The notes beneath the pieces are model-generated. The model was not told the DNA's origin and ran no database searches. It saw only the letters and a program-made list of their open reading frames with translations. DNA of 64,000 nt from Paracoccaceae bacterium (lineage in GTDB: Bacteria; Pseudomonadota; Alphaproteobacteria; Rhodobacterales; Rhodobacteraceae). The DNA lies in NCBI GenBank assembly GCA_004153385.1, contig SDAL01000004.1, positions 186,001-250,000 of the forward strand. Direction: 5' to 3'. Below, one piece after another: positions 26,153-35,741 of this stretch. Position 1 is the first letter of the stretch. Each line of letters starts with the position of its first letter. A program made the translations under genes and the position numbers.

Positions 26153-26483
26153 GGTAAGATAGCCTGAAAAATTATGGCTCATGTGTAGCAGAATATCATA
26201 TATCAAACATCTATCAAATCACGCCTGCTCAGGGCACGCGCAATATATCGCTGATGGGCCGTTGGCAGGCCATACGGGCACCCTCGAGCGAACGTCATAT
26301 ACTGACCGCAGCCGGGCAGAGCCTTGGACACGGTCATCAGCAAAACTTTGGAATAGTTTTCACACATTAATGCTGCAATCACATTACAACAAACCACCCT
26401 GCCGTAAAGACCTGCTCAGGCCGGATCGGCCCATGACGCGGAATGAAGACGACCTATAAGGCAGCGTTTATGGTCACCGCCAC

Positions 26484-26499
26484 TGTTTCACGTGCAACC
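26484..26499. other. parS-like sequence (14 of 16)
   Basis: TGTTTCACGTGCAACC differs from the palindromic parS TGTTTCACGTGAAACA at two positions in the right half. It lies outside coding sequence, 13.4 kb from the perfect site in rsmG. It could be a weak or decayed ParB site or chance. Confidence 0.35.
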
Positions 26500-26513
26500 G
26501 CACACCGTTGCAA

Positions 26514-26553
26514 GAAAATCCCCCCGACAGCCGTTCAGGCCTGCCGGAGGGGA
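26514..26553 (-). terminator. Terminator of the DUF1523 operon
   Basis: Read leftward, CCCTCCGGCAG pairs with CTGTCGGGGGG (11-bp stem with G-T pairs) and is followed by ATTTTC. It lies 20 bases past the stop of the DUF1523 gene. Confidence 0.65.
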
Positions 26554-26572
26554 TAATAAAGATAATCTACGG

Positions 26573-27199
26573 TTATTTACGGTTTTTACCGCCCATCCGC
26601 CCCCAAAAGCGTTTCCCGCGACGGTGTGCACCATCATCACTGGGGCCATCATTGAACATCGGATCAATCGAGCGATGGCGGAACCGTAGCCATAGCCGCC
26701 GGACAAAGAGCACCGCCACCAACAGCAATATCAGAAAGACAATGTTGAACCACGGGATGATCCGCGCATCCGGCCCCGATACAACCTTGACCGAAACCGC
26801 GTTGGGGTAGATCGACAGCCATTCGTTGCGCCATCCGTAATGGGTCATCGAGACCCAAAGCGGATCGGCTTTGTTCGAGACCAGATCCTGCGCCATTGTC
26901 TGCAGGTTGGAGCTATCGAGCTTGAAATACGGTGGCCATCCCCAGCCTGTATCCTCGTTACGATACACCATCGGCTTGCCGTTCGCGCGCTGTGTCTGGA
27001 TGAAAAACACATCACGGTTGCCCATCTGCGCCGCCCCGCCAGCCGGTGATGCCCAGAAAATCGAGTTTTCGCCGAAGTCGATCCGCCGGTTTTCAGTGCC
27101 AACGATACGTACAATATCATGCTGCGGCAGTGTATAATGCAAAAAGCCGATCAGGATCACCGCCAGCAATCCGATAAAAGTCCATTTTGCGTATTTCAT
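26573..27199 (-). CDS. DUF1523 family membrane protein
   Basis: A 208-residue protein with an N-terminal membrane helix (KYAKWTFIGLLAVILIGFLHYTLP) and a second at about 148-166. The signature PQHDIVRIVGTENRRIDF is typical of DUF1523. A periplasmic beta-rich domain lies between the helices and the tail is basic. It is the last of three leftward genes (gaps of 7 and overlap of 4 bases) encoding small membrane proteins. The function is unknown; these families are typical of Rhodobacteraceae. Confidence 0.8.
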   Translation of the reverse strand: MKYAKWTFIGLLAVILIGFLHYTLPQHDIVRIVGTENRRIDFGENSIFWASPAGGAAQMGNRDVFFIQTQRANGKPMVYRNEDTGWGWPPYFKLDSSNLQTMAQDLVSNKADPLWVSMTHYGWRNEWLSIYPNAVSVKVVSGPDARIIPWFNIVFLILLLVAVLFVRRLWLRFRHRSIDPMFNDGPSDDGAHRRGKRFWGRMGGKNRK

Positions 27200-27206
27200 T
27201 GGAAAC

Positions 27207-27485
27207 TCACCTGTAATTCATCACATAAACCAAAATAGCCACCACGCCTACCGGCACGATATAAACCAGCACCAGCAGTTTACGCCGTAAGCTGTGTTTG
27301 TAGGCGCGCATCCCTTGGGCAATGAACTCCTCCCGTGTCAGGCAGGACGCCGCGCCGGTCTTTGGATCTTCCCACGCTTTTTCAAGACGTTCTCGTGCCA
27401 AGGAGCGCGCATAGACCCCGATCAGCACATAGATCAGCGTCAGCCCTGCCAGACCCGGCAGGGCGAACCGGAAGAACGCGATCAT
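27207..27485 (-). CDS. Small two-helix membrane protein, hypothetical
   Basis: A 92-residue protein with two membrane helices (about 4-24 and 71-88) flanking a charged loop that contains a GAASCLTREEFIAQG segment. No family is recognised with certainty. The start at 27485 overlaps the stop of the preceding gene as ATGA, so it is translationally coupled in the DUF1523 cluster. Confidence 0.75.
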   Translation of the reverse strand: MIAFFRFALPGLAGLTLIYVLIGVYARSLARERLEKAWEDPKTGAASCLTREEFIAQGMRAYKHSLRRKLLVLVYIVPVGVVAILVYVMNYR

Positions 27486-27793
27486 CCCAGCGCCTTGCGG
27501 GCCCTCAGCATTCGCCACAGCTTACCCAGAACCGCGCTGATCAACACAGGTGGGAAGGCCAACATATAGGCGGCCGAAAACGTCCGCCCCGCAGATATGC
27601 CATTGGCGCATTGCGCGGCCTCGTCCGTCAGGCGCATGAAAAATCCCGCCCCGCAAATCGTGCCCGCACCGTAATAGGCCGGAACCAGCATGGCGACAGG
27701 TATCAGCGCCAGAAGAACGCTCCACGAATAGCGCGACAGCCACACCCCTACAGCGACAGCAATCACAAGCCCCAAAAGAATGAACGCAGACAT
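27482..27793 (-). CDS. Small three-helix membrane protein, hypothetical
   Basis: A 103-residue hydrophobic protein with an N-terminal helix (MSAFILLGLVIAVAVGVWLS) and two more helices. A cysteine pair lies around TICGAGFF and AAQCANG. It is first in the leftward three-gene membrane-protein operon that ends with DUF1523. The chosen ATG at 27793 is the first with sensible membrane topology; an in-frame start at 27844 would add a basic tail without a ribosome site. The function is unknown. Confidence 0.72.
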   Translation of the reverse strand: MSAFILLGLVIAVAVGVWLSRYSWSVLLALIPVAMLVPAYYGAGTICGAGFFMRLTDEAAQCANGISAGRTFSAAYMLAFPPVLISAVLGKLWRMLRARKALG

Positions 27794-27927
27794 GGCGAAC
27801 GGCACCACCTTGGTTAATGGGTGCGAGGGGACGCCCCCCCGCAATCGAATTTAACCTAACGGATTTTCACGAAAACGACCATGATCTAAATCTGCCGGCC
27901 ACAGGCGCTTGCAGCAGGATCAACCGG

Positions 27928-28773
27928 TCAGGCGTCGACCGCGATATTGTCGATCAGGCGCACCTGCCCCAGCCCCACAGCCACCAGCAAACGTGCAGCC
28001 CCTTGCAGTGTGTCCAGCGGTTGCAAATCATCCGCCGTGCGCAAATCAAGATAATCCAGATCATGAAAACCATGCGACAGGATCTCTGCGCGCGCCTCTG
28101 CCAGAGCCGTGTGCACATCCTCCCCGCGCCGCAGCCTTTGCGCGGTTTGTACTAAGATCCGGTGCAAAACCGGCGCGATATCCCGCTGTGGGCCTGTCAG
28201 ATGCTGGTTGCGCGACGACATCGCCAAGCCGTTCTCCTCGCGGACGGTGGGACAACCGATGATCCTGACCGGCAGGTTCAAATCACGCACCATCCGGCGC
28301 ACAACCTGCAACTGTTGCCAGTCTTTTTCACCAAAAAAGGCGCGGCCGGCCTGGGTCATCCCCAAAAGCTTGGCGACCACAGTGGCCACCCCGTCAAAAT
28401 GGCCGGGACGGAACGCCCCTTCCATCGAAGCGCTGACACCGGACACCGAAACGGTGGTGGCAAACCCGTCGGGATAAACCTCTGTCACATCGGGGGCGAA
28501 AAGCACATCGACCCCTGCCGCCTCGAGCAAAGCCAGATCCGTTGCTTCGTCTCGCGGATATTTCTGCAAGTCCGTGGTGTTATTGAACTGCATCGGATTG
28601 ACGAACACCGTCACAATCACCCGATCGGATTGCGCACGTGCGGCATGCACAAGGCTTAGATGCCCGTCGTGAAGCGCACCCATCGTGGGCACCACCCCCA
28701 CGAGCATACCCGAGCGCTTCCATCCCGCGACCTTTTCACGCAACGCCTCGGAATGGCGAATAACCTGTGTCAT
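27928..28773 (-). CDS. panC: Pantothenate synthetase PanC
   Basis: PanC condenses pantoate and beta-alanine with ATP to give pantothenate. The signatures are [15 protein letters not shown] (HxGH nucleotidyltransferase motif), [18 protein letters not shown] and the KMSKS-like MSSRNQ. At 281 residues it is typical. Its start codon overlaps the panB stop by one base (TGATG), so panB and panC form a coupled operon. Confidence 0.97.
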   Translation of the reverse strand: MTQVIRHSEALREKVAGWKRSGMLVGVVPTMGALHDGHLSLVHAARAQSDRVIVTVFVNPMQFNNTTDLQKYPRDEATDLALLEAAGVDVLFAPDVTEVYPDGFATTVSVSGVSASMEGAFRPGHFDGVATVVAKLLGMTQAGRAFFGEKDWQQLQVVRRMVRDLNLPVRIIGCPTVREENGLAMSSRNQHLTGPQRDIAPVLHRILVQTAQRLRRGEDVHTALAEARAEILSHGFHDLDYLDLRTADDLQPLDTLQGAARLLVAVGLGQVRLIDNIAVDA

Positions 28774-29594
28774 CAGGACACCTCGTCTTTGAAACTGTGT
28801 TCGGCCGCCGGAAAGCTGCCATCACGCACGGCCTGCGCATACATCGCCACCGCCGTCGCCGCGTCCGCGCCCAAAGTTCCGAACCGCTTGACGAACTTCG
28901 GCTTGAACGCGGTAAAAAGGCCCAGCATGTCGTCCACCACAAGGATCTGGCCGTCGCAAGCGTCGCCTGCGCCGATCCCCACGGTAGGAATATCAAGGGC
29001 CTGCGTGACGCGTGCGCCAAGCGAATGCGGGACTTTTTCCAACACGACCGAAAAGGCGCCCGCGTCGGCCACAGCCTGCGCATCGGCCAAAAGGGCCTCG
29101 CCCGCGGCACCGCGGCCCTGCACCTTATAGCCACCGAAACTGTTCACCGATTGCGGCGTCAAACCGATGTGGCCCATCACAGGGATGCCGCGCTGTACAA
29201 GAAAGGCAATTGTTTCTGCCATATGCCGCCCACCTTCGAGTTTAACCGCCGATGCACCTGTTTCGGCCATCAATTGGGCCGCATTGCGAAACGCTTGCGC
29301 GGGGCTTTCCTCGTAGCTGCCAAAGGGCATGTCGATGACCATACAGGCGCGCGTCAGGCCGCGCGCAACCGCCTGTCCATGCAAGATCATCATCTGCATC
29401 GTGACGCCCAATGTGCTGTCGAGCCCGTGCAGAACCATGCCCACACTGTCGCCCACCAGCACCAGATCACACTGCCCGTCCACGATCTGCGCCACCGGCG
29501 TGGTGTAGGCGGTCAGGCACACAATGTTGGAGTGGCCTTTCATCGCGCTGATGTCGCCCGGCATTTTCTGAATGACAGGTTTGTTCATACTCAT
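28773..29594 (-). CDS. panB: 3-methyl-2-oxobutanoate hydroxymethyltransferase PanB
   Basis: PanB makes ketopantoate from 2-oxoisovalerate and methylene-tetrahydrofolate, the first committed step to CoA. The signatures are [33 protein letters not shown] and IGIGAG-type residues. The start is taken as the ATG at 29594, eight bases after AAGGGG; the next ATG at 29588 is also possible. It is 273 residues long and first in the panBC operon. Confidence 0.96.
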   Translation of the reverse strand: MSMNKPVIQKMPGDISAMKGHSNIVCLTAYTTPVAQIVDGQCDLVLVGDSVGMVLHGLDSTLGVTMQMMILHGQAVARGLTRACMVIDMPFGSYEESPAQAFRNAAQLMAETGASAVKLEGGRHMAETIAFLVQRGIPVMGHIGLTPQSVNSFGGYKVQGRGAAGEALLADAQAVADAGAFSVVLEKVPHSLGARVTQALDIPTVGIGAGDACDGQILVVDDMLGLFTAFKPKFVKRFGTLGADAATAVAMYAQAVRDGSFPAAEHSFKDEVS

Positions 29595-29720
29595 GATCCG
29601 GCCCCCTTGTCGCAAAGCTCACCGCACAGATAGCGGGCAGGCACATCTATTGCAAAGAAAACTGCAGGCTTTGGGGGTGTGCGCGCTGTCCCTGCAAGGT
29701 GACACTGTCCCCAACAATGC

Positions 29721-29760
29721 AAAACGCGGCATATCCGCCTTGGGATATGCCGCGTTTTTT
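29721..29760 (-). terminator. Bidirectional-looking terminator of the L,D-transpeptidase gene
   Basis: A perfect 16-bp stem AAAACGCGGCATATCC / GGATATGCCGCGTTTT with flanking A- and T-runs. It lies downstream of the L,D-transpeptidase gene on the minus strand and upstream of panB. Confidence 0.85.
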
Positions 29761-29788
29761 CAGGTTTTTTAGGCCTGATCAGCGCCGA

Positions 29789-30667
29789 TTACAAACCGGC
29801 GACAGCGGCTGCCGGATCGCGACCTTGCGATTGTGCCTCTGCGGCAGCAACCGCGCGGCGGTGGGCTTCCTGCTCGGCAACGGCGGGATCTTCTACCTTG
29901 CCTTCGGCCCATGCGGCCTCGTCTGCGGCAATCGCATCGGTGTTGCTGGCCGAAACCACATAGCCCGTGTGCAGCTCGACCATCTTGCCTTCCATGCGCA
30001 GGCTTTCGGCTTTGGAGCGAACTTTCACTTTCGTGCCCAGGCCGGTTTCATCATACATATCGATGATATCTTGATTGAAGAACCGGATACAGCCGGCCGA
30101 TGTCGCCTTGCCGATCGACGCAGGGTCCATCGTGCCGTGCAAACGGTAATAGGTATCGCGACCACCACGATACAGATAGAGCGCGCGCGCGCCCAACGGG
30201 TTTTCCAGACCGCCCGGAAGACCGCCGCTCAACGGGCCATAAACATCGGGATCAGTACGGATCATGTTTTTCGTGGGCGTCCAGGAGGGGTACTCCTCCT
30301 TACGCCGGATCGTTGCGGTGCCGTTGAACCCACGGCCCGCTTTGCCGACCGCAATGCCCATGCGCATCGCGCGACCGGGTGCTTTCACATGGTAGGCCAC
30401 ACGCGCATAGGGATCGACGACAATCGTCCCGACCGGCTCTGGCCCGGAGTAATCCACCCACTGGCGGCGGTTGCGCTCGTTGAGATACTTCGGGTTTACG
30501 GCAGGGATCATATACTCGCCATCCTGACGGGCCTGATATTCGGGCGGCACCGATGCGGTCGATGCACGTGTCACCGGAGTCTCCGGTAGCGACGCACAGC
30601 CGGCAAGAGCCACAAGCCCTACAACGATCAGCGCCGGAATGCGCAGTTTAGCGAGAGAAATCAACAC
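29789..30667 (-). CDS. L,D-transpeptidase lipoprotein (YkuD/ErfK)
   Basis: An enzyme that makes 3-3 peptidoglycan cross-links or anchors outer-membrane proteins. A signal peptide ends in the lipobox LAGC near residue 24. The YkuD domain has the histidine in LHGTMDP and the nucleophile in SAGCIRF. The C-terminal tail (about 240-292) is Ala/Glu-rich and may reach through the envelope. The start is a GTG at 30667 with AAAGGA nine bases upstream; no better ATG fits. It is monocistronic. Confidence 0.88.
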   Translation of the reverse strand: MLISLAKLRIPALIVVGLVALAGCASLPETPVTRASTASVPPEYQARQDGEYMIPAVNPKYLNERNRRQWVDYSGPEPVGTIVVDPYARVAYHVKAPGRAMRMGIAVGKAGRGFNGTATIRRKEEYPSWTPTKNMIRTDPDVYGPLSGGLPGGLENPLGARALYLYRGGRDTYYRLHGTMDPASIGKATSAGCIRFFNQDIIDMYDETGLGTKVKVRSKAESLRMEGKMVELHTGYVVSASNTDAIAADEAAWAEGKVEDPAVAEQEAHRRAVAAAEAQSQGRDPAAAVAGL

Positions 30668-30840
30668 AGCAGCAAATCCTTTCGGAATTTCGTATTTTGG
30701 CCGGAACAGGGCCGGCAGTACAGCATTATTACTTTTGATAACGACAGTCCAAACAGGTCCTGATCTGCTGGGTCAAGCAATGGCTGCCAAACAGGTTCCC
30801 TTCCATGGCGAAAAAACTTCGATAGGGACATGAACGCATC

Positions 30841-30876
30841 AAAGAGGCCGGATATCTGGAATATCCGGCCTCTTTG
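30841..30876 (-). terminator. Terminator of the phytase-like gene
   Basis: A 15-bp stem AAAGAGGCCGGATAT / ATATCCGGCCTCTTT with a CTGGA loop lies just past the stop at 30910, with T-residues on the minus strand after the stem. Confidence 0.85.
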
Positions 30877-30909
30877 ATGGTGTCTGAAACTTATCGGTCG
30901 ATCTGAATT

Positions 30910-33063
30910 TTACTGATCGATCTGGCCGATGTCGAAAAACAGTGTCTCGCCGGAACTGTCGTCGACACCGTCGTTATCGGTGACGATATAGGCACGGCCG
31001 TCTTCGGCGATTGCCAGTCCCTCGACCTTGTCTACGACATATCCGCCGGTCGACTTCAAAACGGGGATCAGATCGCGCACGTCTTGTTTGGCCACCACAG
31101 GAAGCGGTCCATCCAAAGGCGCAGGGTCCATGTCGGCCAAGGCCACACGTGTAATCTTTTTGATCTTGGCTGCGTCAGCGATCTGGTTGTCGCGTTCGAT
31201 CAGATACGCATACTCACCATGGATCGTCAGCTCCGACAGGCCGACCCATCCATCGCCCTTGGCGTCGAGCGGATAGGACACACCGCCCCATTCTTCGCGC
31301 TCCAGATCATAGCAGACCAGCTTGACCATACCGGCCGCATCATCGGCCCATTCGCGCTGGACGGGCATCCACAGGCGGTTGCCGTCTTTGGCAATACCTT
31401 CAAAGCCGAAGCGTTTTTCGGCATGGGCCAGACCCTCTGGCAGGCCGATCTGCTCGATAATCTCGCCCTCGGCATTCACGTGGATCAGACCATGCGGGAT
31501 CATCCGGTCGCTGCGCCCCTCGGAGGCCAGCCAGAAACCGCCCTCGCCGTCGCGCGTAATCCCTTCCAGATCCAGAAGCTGGGCCGCTGCACCATCGCGT
31601 GTGATATTGACCGCACCGGTGATTTTCGCAGGATGGCTGCTGGCGTCGATGGTAAAAATCCGTGGCGCGGCGCTGTAGAAACTGTCGGCTACGGCATAAA
31701 TCATCCCCGGCGCGTCGCCTGCCACCAGTCCGGAAAGCGCGCCCCACCCGGTCAGCGGGTCGGTGCCTTGGGAGGTGATCATGGGATAGCTTGCAGGTTT
31801 TGCGCTACGCTCGAATATCATCACATGCGCGGGCGCGTTGCCATCGGCGCGCGCATCTGTTTCATTCGCGGACACCAATAGATTGCGCGATGTGATCGCC
31901 ACATAGCCTTCTGGCCCGATGCCCGACGGCAGCAGTTGCAGCAGCACCGGCTGGCTTGCATCGGTTACATCATAAACACCAACCACAGATCCACGTTCGG
32001 ACCCGATGAACAAAAGCGGCGTGCCGTCAAAAACCCCGAATTCAACAGATTCAGGCTCCACACCTTTTTTTCCTGCGCGTTTGTCAGGGAAATGGCCGAT
32101 GGCTGCGACCGCACGCTCGAAGCTGTTGCCGCTGTCATAGACCAGCGTGCCATCTTTGTTGAAAATGCTGAACCCACGAGAGCCGCCGTGCCAATCGCCC
32201 TCGTTGGCAATGGCGAATGCGTCGTCACTGATCCATTTTACAGCGTCGGGCTCTCTGGGAACATCGCGCAGCGATCCGGTAAACTCCAGCTTGCCGTCCT
32301 TGTGGGTGTCGATCCCGTCAAGGTCGACCGTGCCCGCCGAGAAATGGTTGAGCACGCGGCCATCCGCACCGATCACAACCAGATGGTTGTTTTCTTGCAT
32401 GGTTACGACGATCTCGCCCAATGCGTTTACATCGACAAATTCCGGCTCGGGATCATCGCCGCCAATATCGGCAAGGCCCGTCATCTCGATTTTTTCAAGC
32501 CCGCTGCAATCGACACCGGCCTCTGTGAGCGGCAGCTTGACCACAAAACCTGCGGGCATCTGGCCCAAGCCGCCATCGCCCAGATCCTCGTCACGTTCGT
32601 TTTCAATGGCGACGGTCACGAAGGAGCCATCCTTGGCCACCGCCACTGAATCCGGCTGCCCGCCCAGATCGCATGTCGCGACCTCTTTGCCCGTGCCCAG
32701 ATCCACGGCATGCAGCACGCCAGATGTCTCGGTGTAGCTTTCGGAGGTGTTGACGCCAATATAGGCGGTCTGGCCGATCACGACGACCGATGTCGGTTCC
32801 CCTGCCATGTCCAGCACGCCTTTTGGCTGCGGGTTCTCAGGATCGGCTATGTCGATCATTCCAACGCGCCCTGCGGGGCTATCGGTATAGACCAGCGTCA
32901 TCCCGTCACTGCTAACCGCGATAATTTCGGCAGAGGTCTCTTGTGCAGTGTCCTGGGCGTTCATCATCACCGGAAAGGACGAGATACGATTGAAATTCAT
33001 CTCTGCCATAGCAGGCAAAGCAGTTGTTGCGGCCAAAACGGCGCCAATTGATAGTCGAAGCAT
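30910..33063 (-). CDS. Exported phytase-like esterase-fold protein
   Basis: A 717-residue secreted protein with a signal peptide (1-20, cleaved after AMA). The first part, about 30-380, is a beta-propeller of choice-of-anchor type with SVAVAKDGSFVTV blades. The second, about 410-717, is an esterase-like domain of the phytase family (LEGITRDGEGGFWLASEGRSDR, FEGIAKDG, VEGLAIAEDG). Such proteins are linked to extracellular phosphate-ester use. The Pho-box array upstream supports control by PhoB. No calcium-phytase partner is adjacent. Substrate unproven. Confidence 0.85.
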   Translation of the reverse strand: MLRLSIGAVLAATTALPAMAEMNFNRISSFPVMMNAQDTAQETSAEIIAVSSDGMTLVYTDSPAGRVGMIDIADPENPQPKGVLDMAGEPTSVVVIGQTAYIGVNTSESYTETSGVLHAVDLGTGKEVATCDLGGQPDSVAVAKDGSFVTVAIENERDEDLGDGGLGQMPAGFVVKLPLTEAGVDCSGLEKIEMTGLADIGGDDPEPEFVDVNALGEIVVTMQENNHLVVIGADGRVLNHFSAGTVDLDGIDTHKDGKLEFTGSLRDVPREPDAVKWISDDAFAIANEGDWHGGSRGFSIFNKDGTLVYDSGNSFERAVAAIGHFPDKRAGKKGVEPESVEFGVFDGTPLLFIGSERGSVVGVYDVTDASQPVLLQLLPSGIGPEGYVAITSRNLLVSANETDARADGNAPAHVMIFERSAKPASYPMITSQGTDPLTGWGALSGLVAGDAPGMIYAVADSFYSAAPRIFTIDASSHPAKITGAVNITRDGAAAQLLDLEGITRDGEGGFWLASEGRSDRMIPHGLIHVNAEGEIIEQIGLPEGLAHAEKRFGFEGIAKDGNRLWMPVQREWADDAAGMVKLVCYDLEREEWGGVSYPLDAKGDGWVGLSELTIHGEYAYLIERDNQIADAAKIKKITRVALADMDPAPLDGPLPVVAKQDVRDLIPVLKSTGGYVVDKVEGLAIAEDGRAYIVTDNDGVDDSSGETLFFDIGQIDQ

Positions 33064-33105
33064 AAAGAACCCTCACCCTGTTTTGGGTTCCTTTGCGCCC
33101 GCCCG

Positions 33106-33145
33106 GTGACAGGGCCGCGACAATGCGATGACAATCTCCTGACAT
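33106..33145 (-). promoter_or_regulatory. Four-repeat Pho-box array
   Basis: Read on the minus strand, four 7-base direct repeats (ATGTCAG, TTGTCAT, TTGTCGC, CTGTCAC) are separated by exactly four bases each. This gives an 11-bp period across 33106-33145, the geometry of PhoB binding to CTGTCA(T)-N4 repeats. The array ends 43 bases before the phytase-like start codon. It predicts phosphate-starvation induction. Confidence 0.7.
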
Positions 33146-33190
33146 GTCGCGTTAATGCGGGTAGGCCTATGGGTCTGCAGGCGCCCATAA

Positions 33191-33218
33191 GAAAACCGGC
33201 AAGCGCACTTGCCGGTTT
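33191..33218 (-). terminator. Terminator of grpE
   Basis: A stem AAACCGGCAAG / CTTGCCGGTTT around CGCA, followed on the minus strand by T-residues. It lies about 65 bases past the grpE stop. Confidence 0.75.
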
Positions 33219-33282
33219 CCAAAACGCCAGATGGCGCGGATCAGCGCCGTCCCTTTCGGGCCGGTCGTGGCTGGTGGGCCGC

Positions 33283-33837
33283 TTATCCCTTGGGCGTCGA
33301 GCTGACGCCGACCTTGGCCGGACGCAGCAGCCGGTCCGAGATCATGAAGCCCACATCCATGACTTGGATGATGTCGCCTGCCACGGTGTTGGGCACCGGT
33401 GCCTCGAACATCGCCTCGTGATGGGTAGGATCGAATTTATCGCCAACCGCAGGGGCGATTTTCGTAATACCGTGTTTTTCGAAGACGCTCAGAAGTTCGC
33501 GCTGTGTCAGCTCCACCCCTTCGATCAGCGCCTCTGCCTGTTGGCGCAACTCGTCAGAGATCGCATTCAGCGCGCGCTGCATGTTGTCATAGACCGGCAA
33601 CATATCGCGGGCCAGACGCGAGCCGCCATAGTTTTCGGCGTCGCGACGCTCTTTGTCGGCGCGCTTGCGCGAATTTTCGGCATCTGCCAGCGCGCGCATC
33701 CAGCGGTCGCGCAGCTCGTCGCGCTCGGCGCGCAGGGCTTCAAGCTCCTGATCGCTATCGCCGTCGGCCATGACATCCTCGAACGTCTCGTCGATATGAA
33801 CCTGATCTTCGCTCATTTCGTCTTTCTTGTCGCTCAT
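33283..33837 (-). CDS. grpE: Nucleotide exchange factor GrpE
   Basis: GrpE releases ADP from DnaK and so resets the Hsp70 chaperone cycle. The acidic N-terminus and long coiled coil (residues 28-90, ELEALRAERDELRDRWMRALADAENSRKR) precede the beta-wing with FDPTHHEAMF and VGFMISDRLLRPAKVGVS. At 184 residues it is typical. It lies five bases after hrcA on the same strand. dnaK and dnaJ are not in the window. No CIRCE element was found nearby. Confidence 0.96.
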   Translation of the reverse strand: MSDKKDEMSEDQVHIDETFEDVMADGDSDQELEALRAERDELRDRWMRALADAENSRKRADKERRDAENYGGSRLARDMLPVYDNMQRALNAISDELRQQAEALIEGVELTQRELLSVFEKHGITKIAPAVGDKFDPTHHEAMFEAPVPNTVAGDIIQVMDVGFMISDRLLRPAKVGVSSTPKG

Positions 33838-33842
33838 GCGTT

Positions 33843-34904
33843 TTATCCTTTGCCCCGGCCGGACAACATTCGCCCGACCAGTTGCGCTGTGTAATCCACG
33901 ATCGGAACGATCCGCCCATAGTTGAGCCGTGTCGGGCCGATCACACCGATCGCACCGATGATCTTCCGGTCAGCGTTCATATAGGGAGACACCACCAGAG
34001 AGGAACCCGAAAGTGAAAAAAGCTTGTTCTCGGAGCCAATAAAAATGCGCACACCGTCACCATCACGGGCCAAATCCAGAAATTCGGCAATATCACGCTT
34101 GCGCTCCAGCTCGTCGAACAGGTCCCTGATGCGGTCCAGATCGCTGACCTCCCCCAAGAGATTCGATTGTCCCCGCACCAATAGCCGCTCGTAGGAGGTG
34201 CCCTTGTCTTCCCATTCGGCCAGCCCCTGCTCCACCAGCTGCGCAGATAACGTGTCCAGCTCGTTTCGACGCAGGTCGATCTCGCGGCTGATGACCCCGC
34301 GCAATTCGCTTAGCGTCCGGCCTTCCGCAAGGGCATTGATGAAATTTGCGGCCTCGCGCAGCGAGGATGGCGTCTGGCCCGGTGGCGGGTTGAACACGCG
34401 GTTTTCCACCTGACCGTCGGCAAAGACCAGCACCACCAGCGCCCGATCCGGCCCCAGCGCGACAAATTCGATATGTTTGATCGGGGCCTCGTGTTTCGGG
34501 GTCAACACAAGGCTTGCACCATGGGTCATCCCCGACAGGGCCGAACCGACGCGGCCCATCAATGTGCCAACGTCGGGATCATTGCCACCCATGGACGCCT
34601 CGAGCGCGGCGCGATCCGTCTGGCCCAGCTCGGACACCTCCATGAAACCGTCCACGAACATCCGCAAACCACTTTGCGTGGGGACGCGTCCGGCAGAAAT
34701 ATGCGGACTGTCGAGGAGCCCGAGATATTCCAGATCATTCATGACATTGCGAATGGTCGCCGCCGAGAGTTTCTCGCTCATCATGCGTGTCAGCGTGCGA
34801 GACCCCACCGGATCACCGGTTTCAAGATATCCCTCGACGACACGACGAAAAACTTCGCGCGAGCGATCATTCAGATCAGAAAAGGTTTTTGTCTGTTCGG
34901 TCAT
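33843..34904 (-). CDS. hrcA: Heat-inducible transcription repressor HrcA
   Basis: HrcA binds CIRCE elements and represses groESL or dnaK genes, depending on the GroE chaperonin. The N-terminal winged helix (DRSREVFRRVVEGYLETGDPVGSRTL) and the segment SAATIRNVMNDLEYLGLL are signatures. At 353 residues it is normal. The ATG at 34904 is preferred over an in-frame start at 34955. It precedes grpE in a two-gene operon, divergent from rph. Confidence 0.96.
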   Translation of the reverse strand: MTEQTKTFSDLNDRSREVFRRVVEGYLETGDPVGSRTLTRMMSEKLSAATIRNVMNDLEYLGLLDSPHISAGRVPTQSGLRMFVDGFMEVSELGQTDRAALEASMGGNDPDVGTLMGRVGSALSGMTHGASLVLTPKHEAPIKHIEFVALGPDRALVVLVFADGQVENRVFNPPPGQTPSSLREAANFINALAEGRTLSELRGVISREIDLRRNELDTLSAQLVEQGLAEWEDKGTSYERLLVRGQSNLLGEVSDLDRIRDLFDELERKRDIAEFLDLARDGDGVRIFIGSENKLFSLSGSSLVVSPYMNADRKIIGAIGVIGPTRLNYGRIVPIVDYTAQLVGRMLSGRGKG

Positions 34905-35027
34905 AGCCTTGCAACTCTCGCATGCCAGTAAACGCGCCATCAGGATCGGCGCCAAATGCCCTGCTTAGGGTTGCATCATCGCGGGCGGACGCGCAAATGA
35001 GACCCGACATCAGTAAAAGGATAAGCC

Positions 35028-35741
35028 ATGCGCCCTTCAGGACGGACTCTAAGCGAAATGCGGCCGATTTCAATCGAAACCGGAATCACGAAACACGCAG
35101 AAGGCTCGTGCCTGATTAAAGTGGGCGATACGCATGTGCTGTGCACCGCAACGATTGATGATCGCGCGCCGTCGTTTCTGCGCAATACCGGCCTTGGGTG
35201 GGTGACGGCCGAATACGGGATGCTGCCGCGCGCGACCACCAGCCGCAACCGCCGTGAGGCGACAGCCGGCAAACAAGGCGGACGCACCGTGGAAATCCAG
35301 CGCCTGATCGGGCGGGCCTTGCGCGCAGGCGTTGACCGCAGCGCTTTGGGCGAACGTCAGATTGTGATCGATTGCGACGTTATTCAGGCAGACGGCGGGA
35401 CCCGCTGCGCGGCGATCACGGGCGGTTGGGTCGCCCTGCGTCTGGCCGTGAACAAGCTTCTGGCCAAAGGCGTGATTGCTTCCGATCCGCTCATCGACAA
35501 TGTCGCGGCTGTGTCATGCGGGCTTTATGCCGGACAAGCTGTTTGCGATCTGGACTATGCCGAGGATTCTGAGGCTGGCACGGATGGCAATTTCATCATG
35601 ACCGGCAAGGGTCAGCTTATCGAGATACAAATGTCCGCGGAAGGCACTACATTTAGCAGAGACCAGATGAACCAGCTCATGGATCTGGCGGAAGCTGGTG
35701 TTGCAGAACTGGTCGCAGCACAGAAGGATGCGATAAAATGA
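35028..35741 (+). CDS. rph: Ribonuclease PH
   Basis: Rph is the phosphorolytic 3'-to-5' exonuclease that trims tRNA 3' ends. The signatures are [28 protein letters not shown] (phosphate-binding and hexamer loop), [19 protein letters not shown] and the C-terminal [21 protein letters not shown]. At 237 residues it is full length. Its stop overlaps the start of rdgB, giving the rph-rdgB pair that often clusters with hemW. Confidence 0.97.
   Translation: MRPSGRTLSEMRPISIETGITKHAEGSCLIKVGDTHVLCTATIDDRAPSFLRNTGLGWVTAEYGMLPRATTSRNRREATAGKQGGRTVEIQRLIGRALRAGVDRSALGERQIVIDCDVIQADGGTRCAAITGGWVALRLAVNKLLAKGVIASDPLIDNVAAVSCGLYAGQAVCDLDYAEDSEAGTDGNFIMTGKGQLIEIQMSAEGTTFSRDQMNQLMDLAEAGVAELVAAQKDAIK

Larger units (their letters stand above)
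26153..26572. other. 420-base intergenic region with a parS-like site and a terminator
   Basis: Between the 118-residue protein and the DUF1523 gene. It holds a 14/16 match to parS at 26484-26499 and a leftward terminator at 26514-26553. I see no other gene or repeat. The composition is somewhat more AT-rich than the flanks. Confidence 0.6.

Noticed and set aside
31084-32737. Long rightward frames opposite the phytase-like gene
   Set aside because: Antisense shadows; the minus-strand protein has a signal peptide and domain motifs throughout.
34905-35027. CIRCE element before hrcA
   Set aside because: No TTAGCACTC-N9-GAGTGCTAA or close variant is present.
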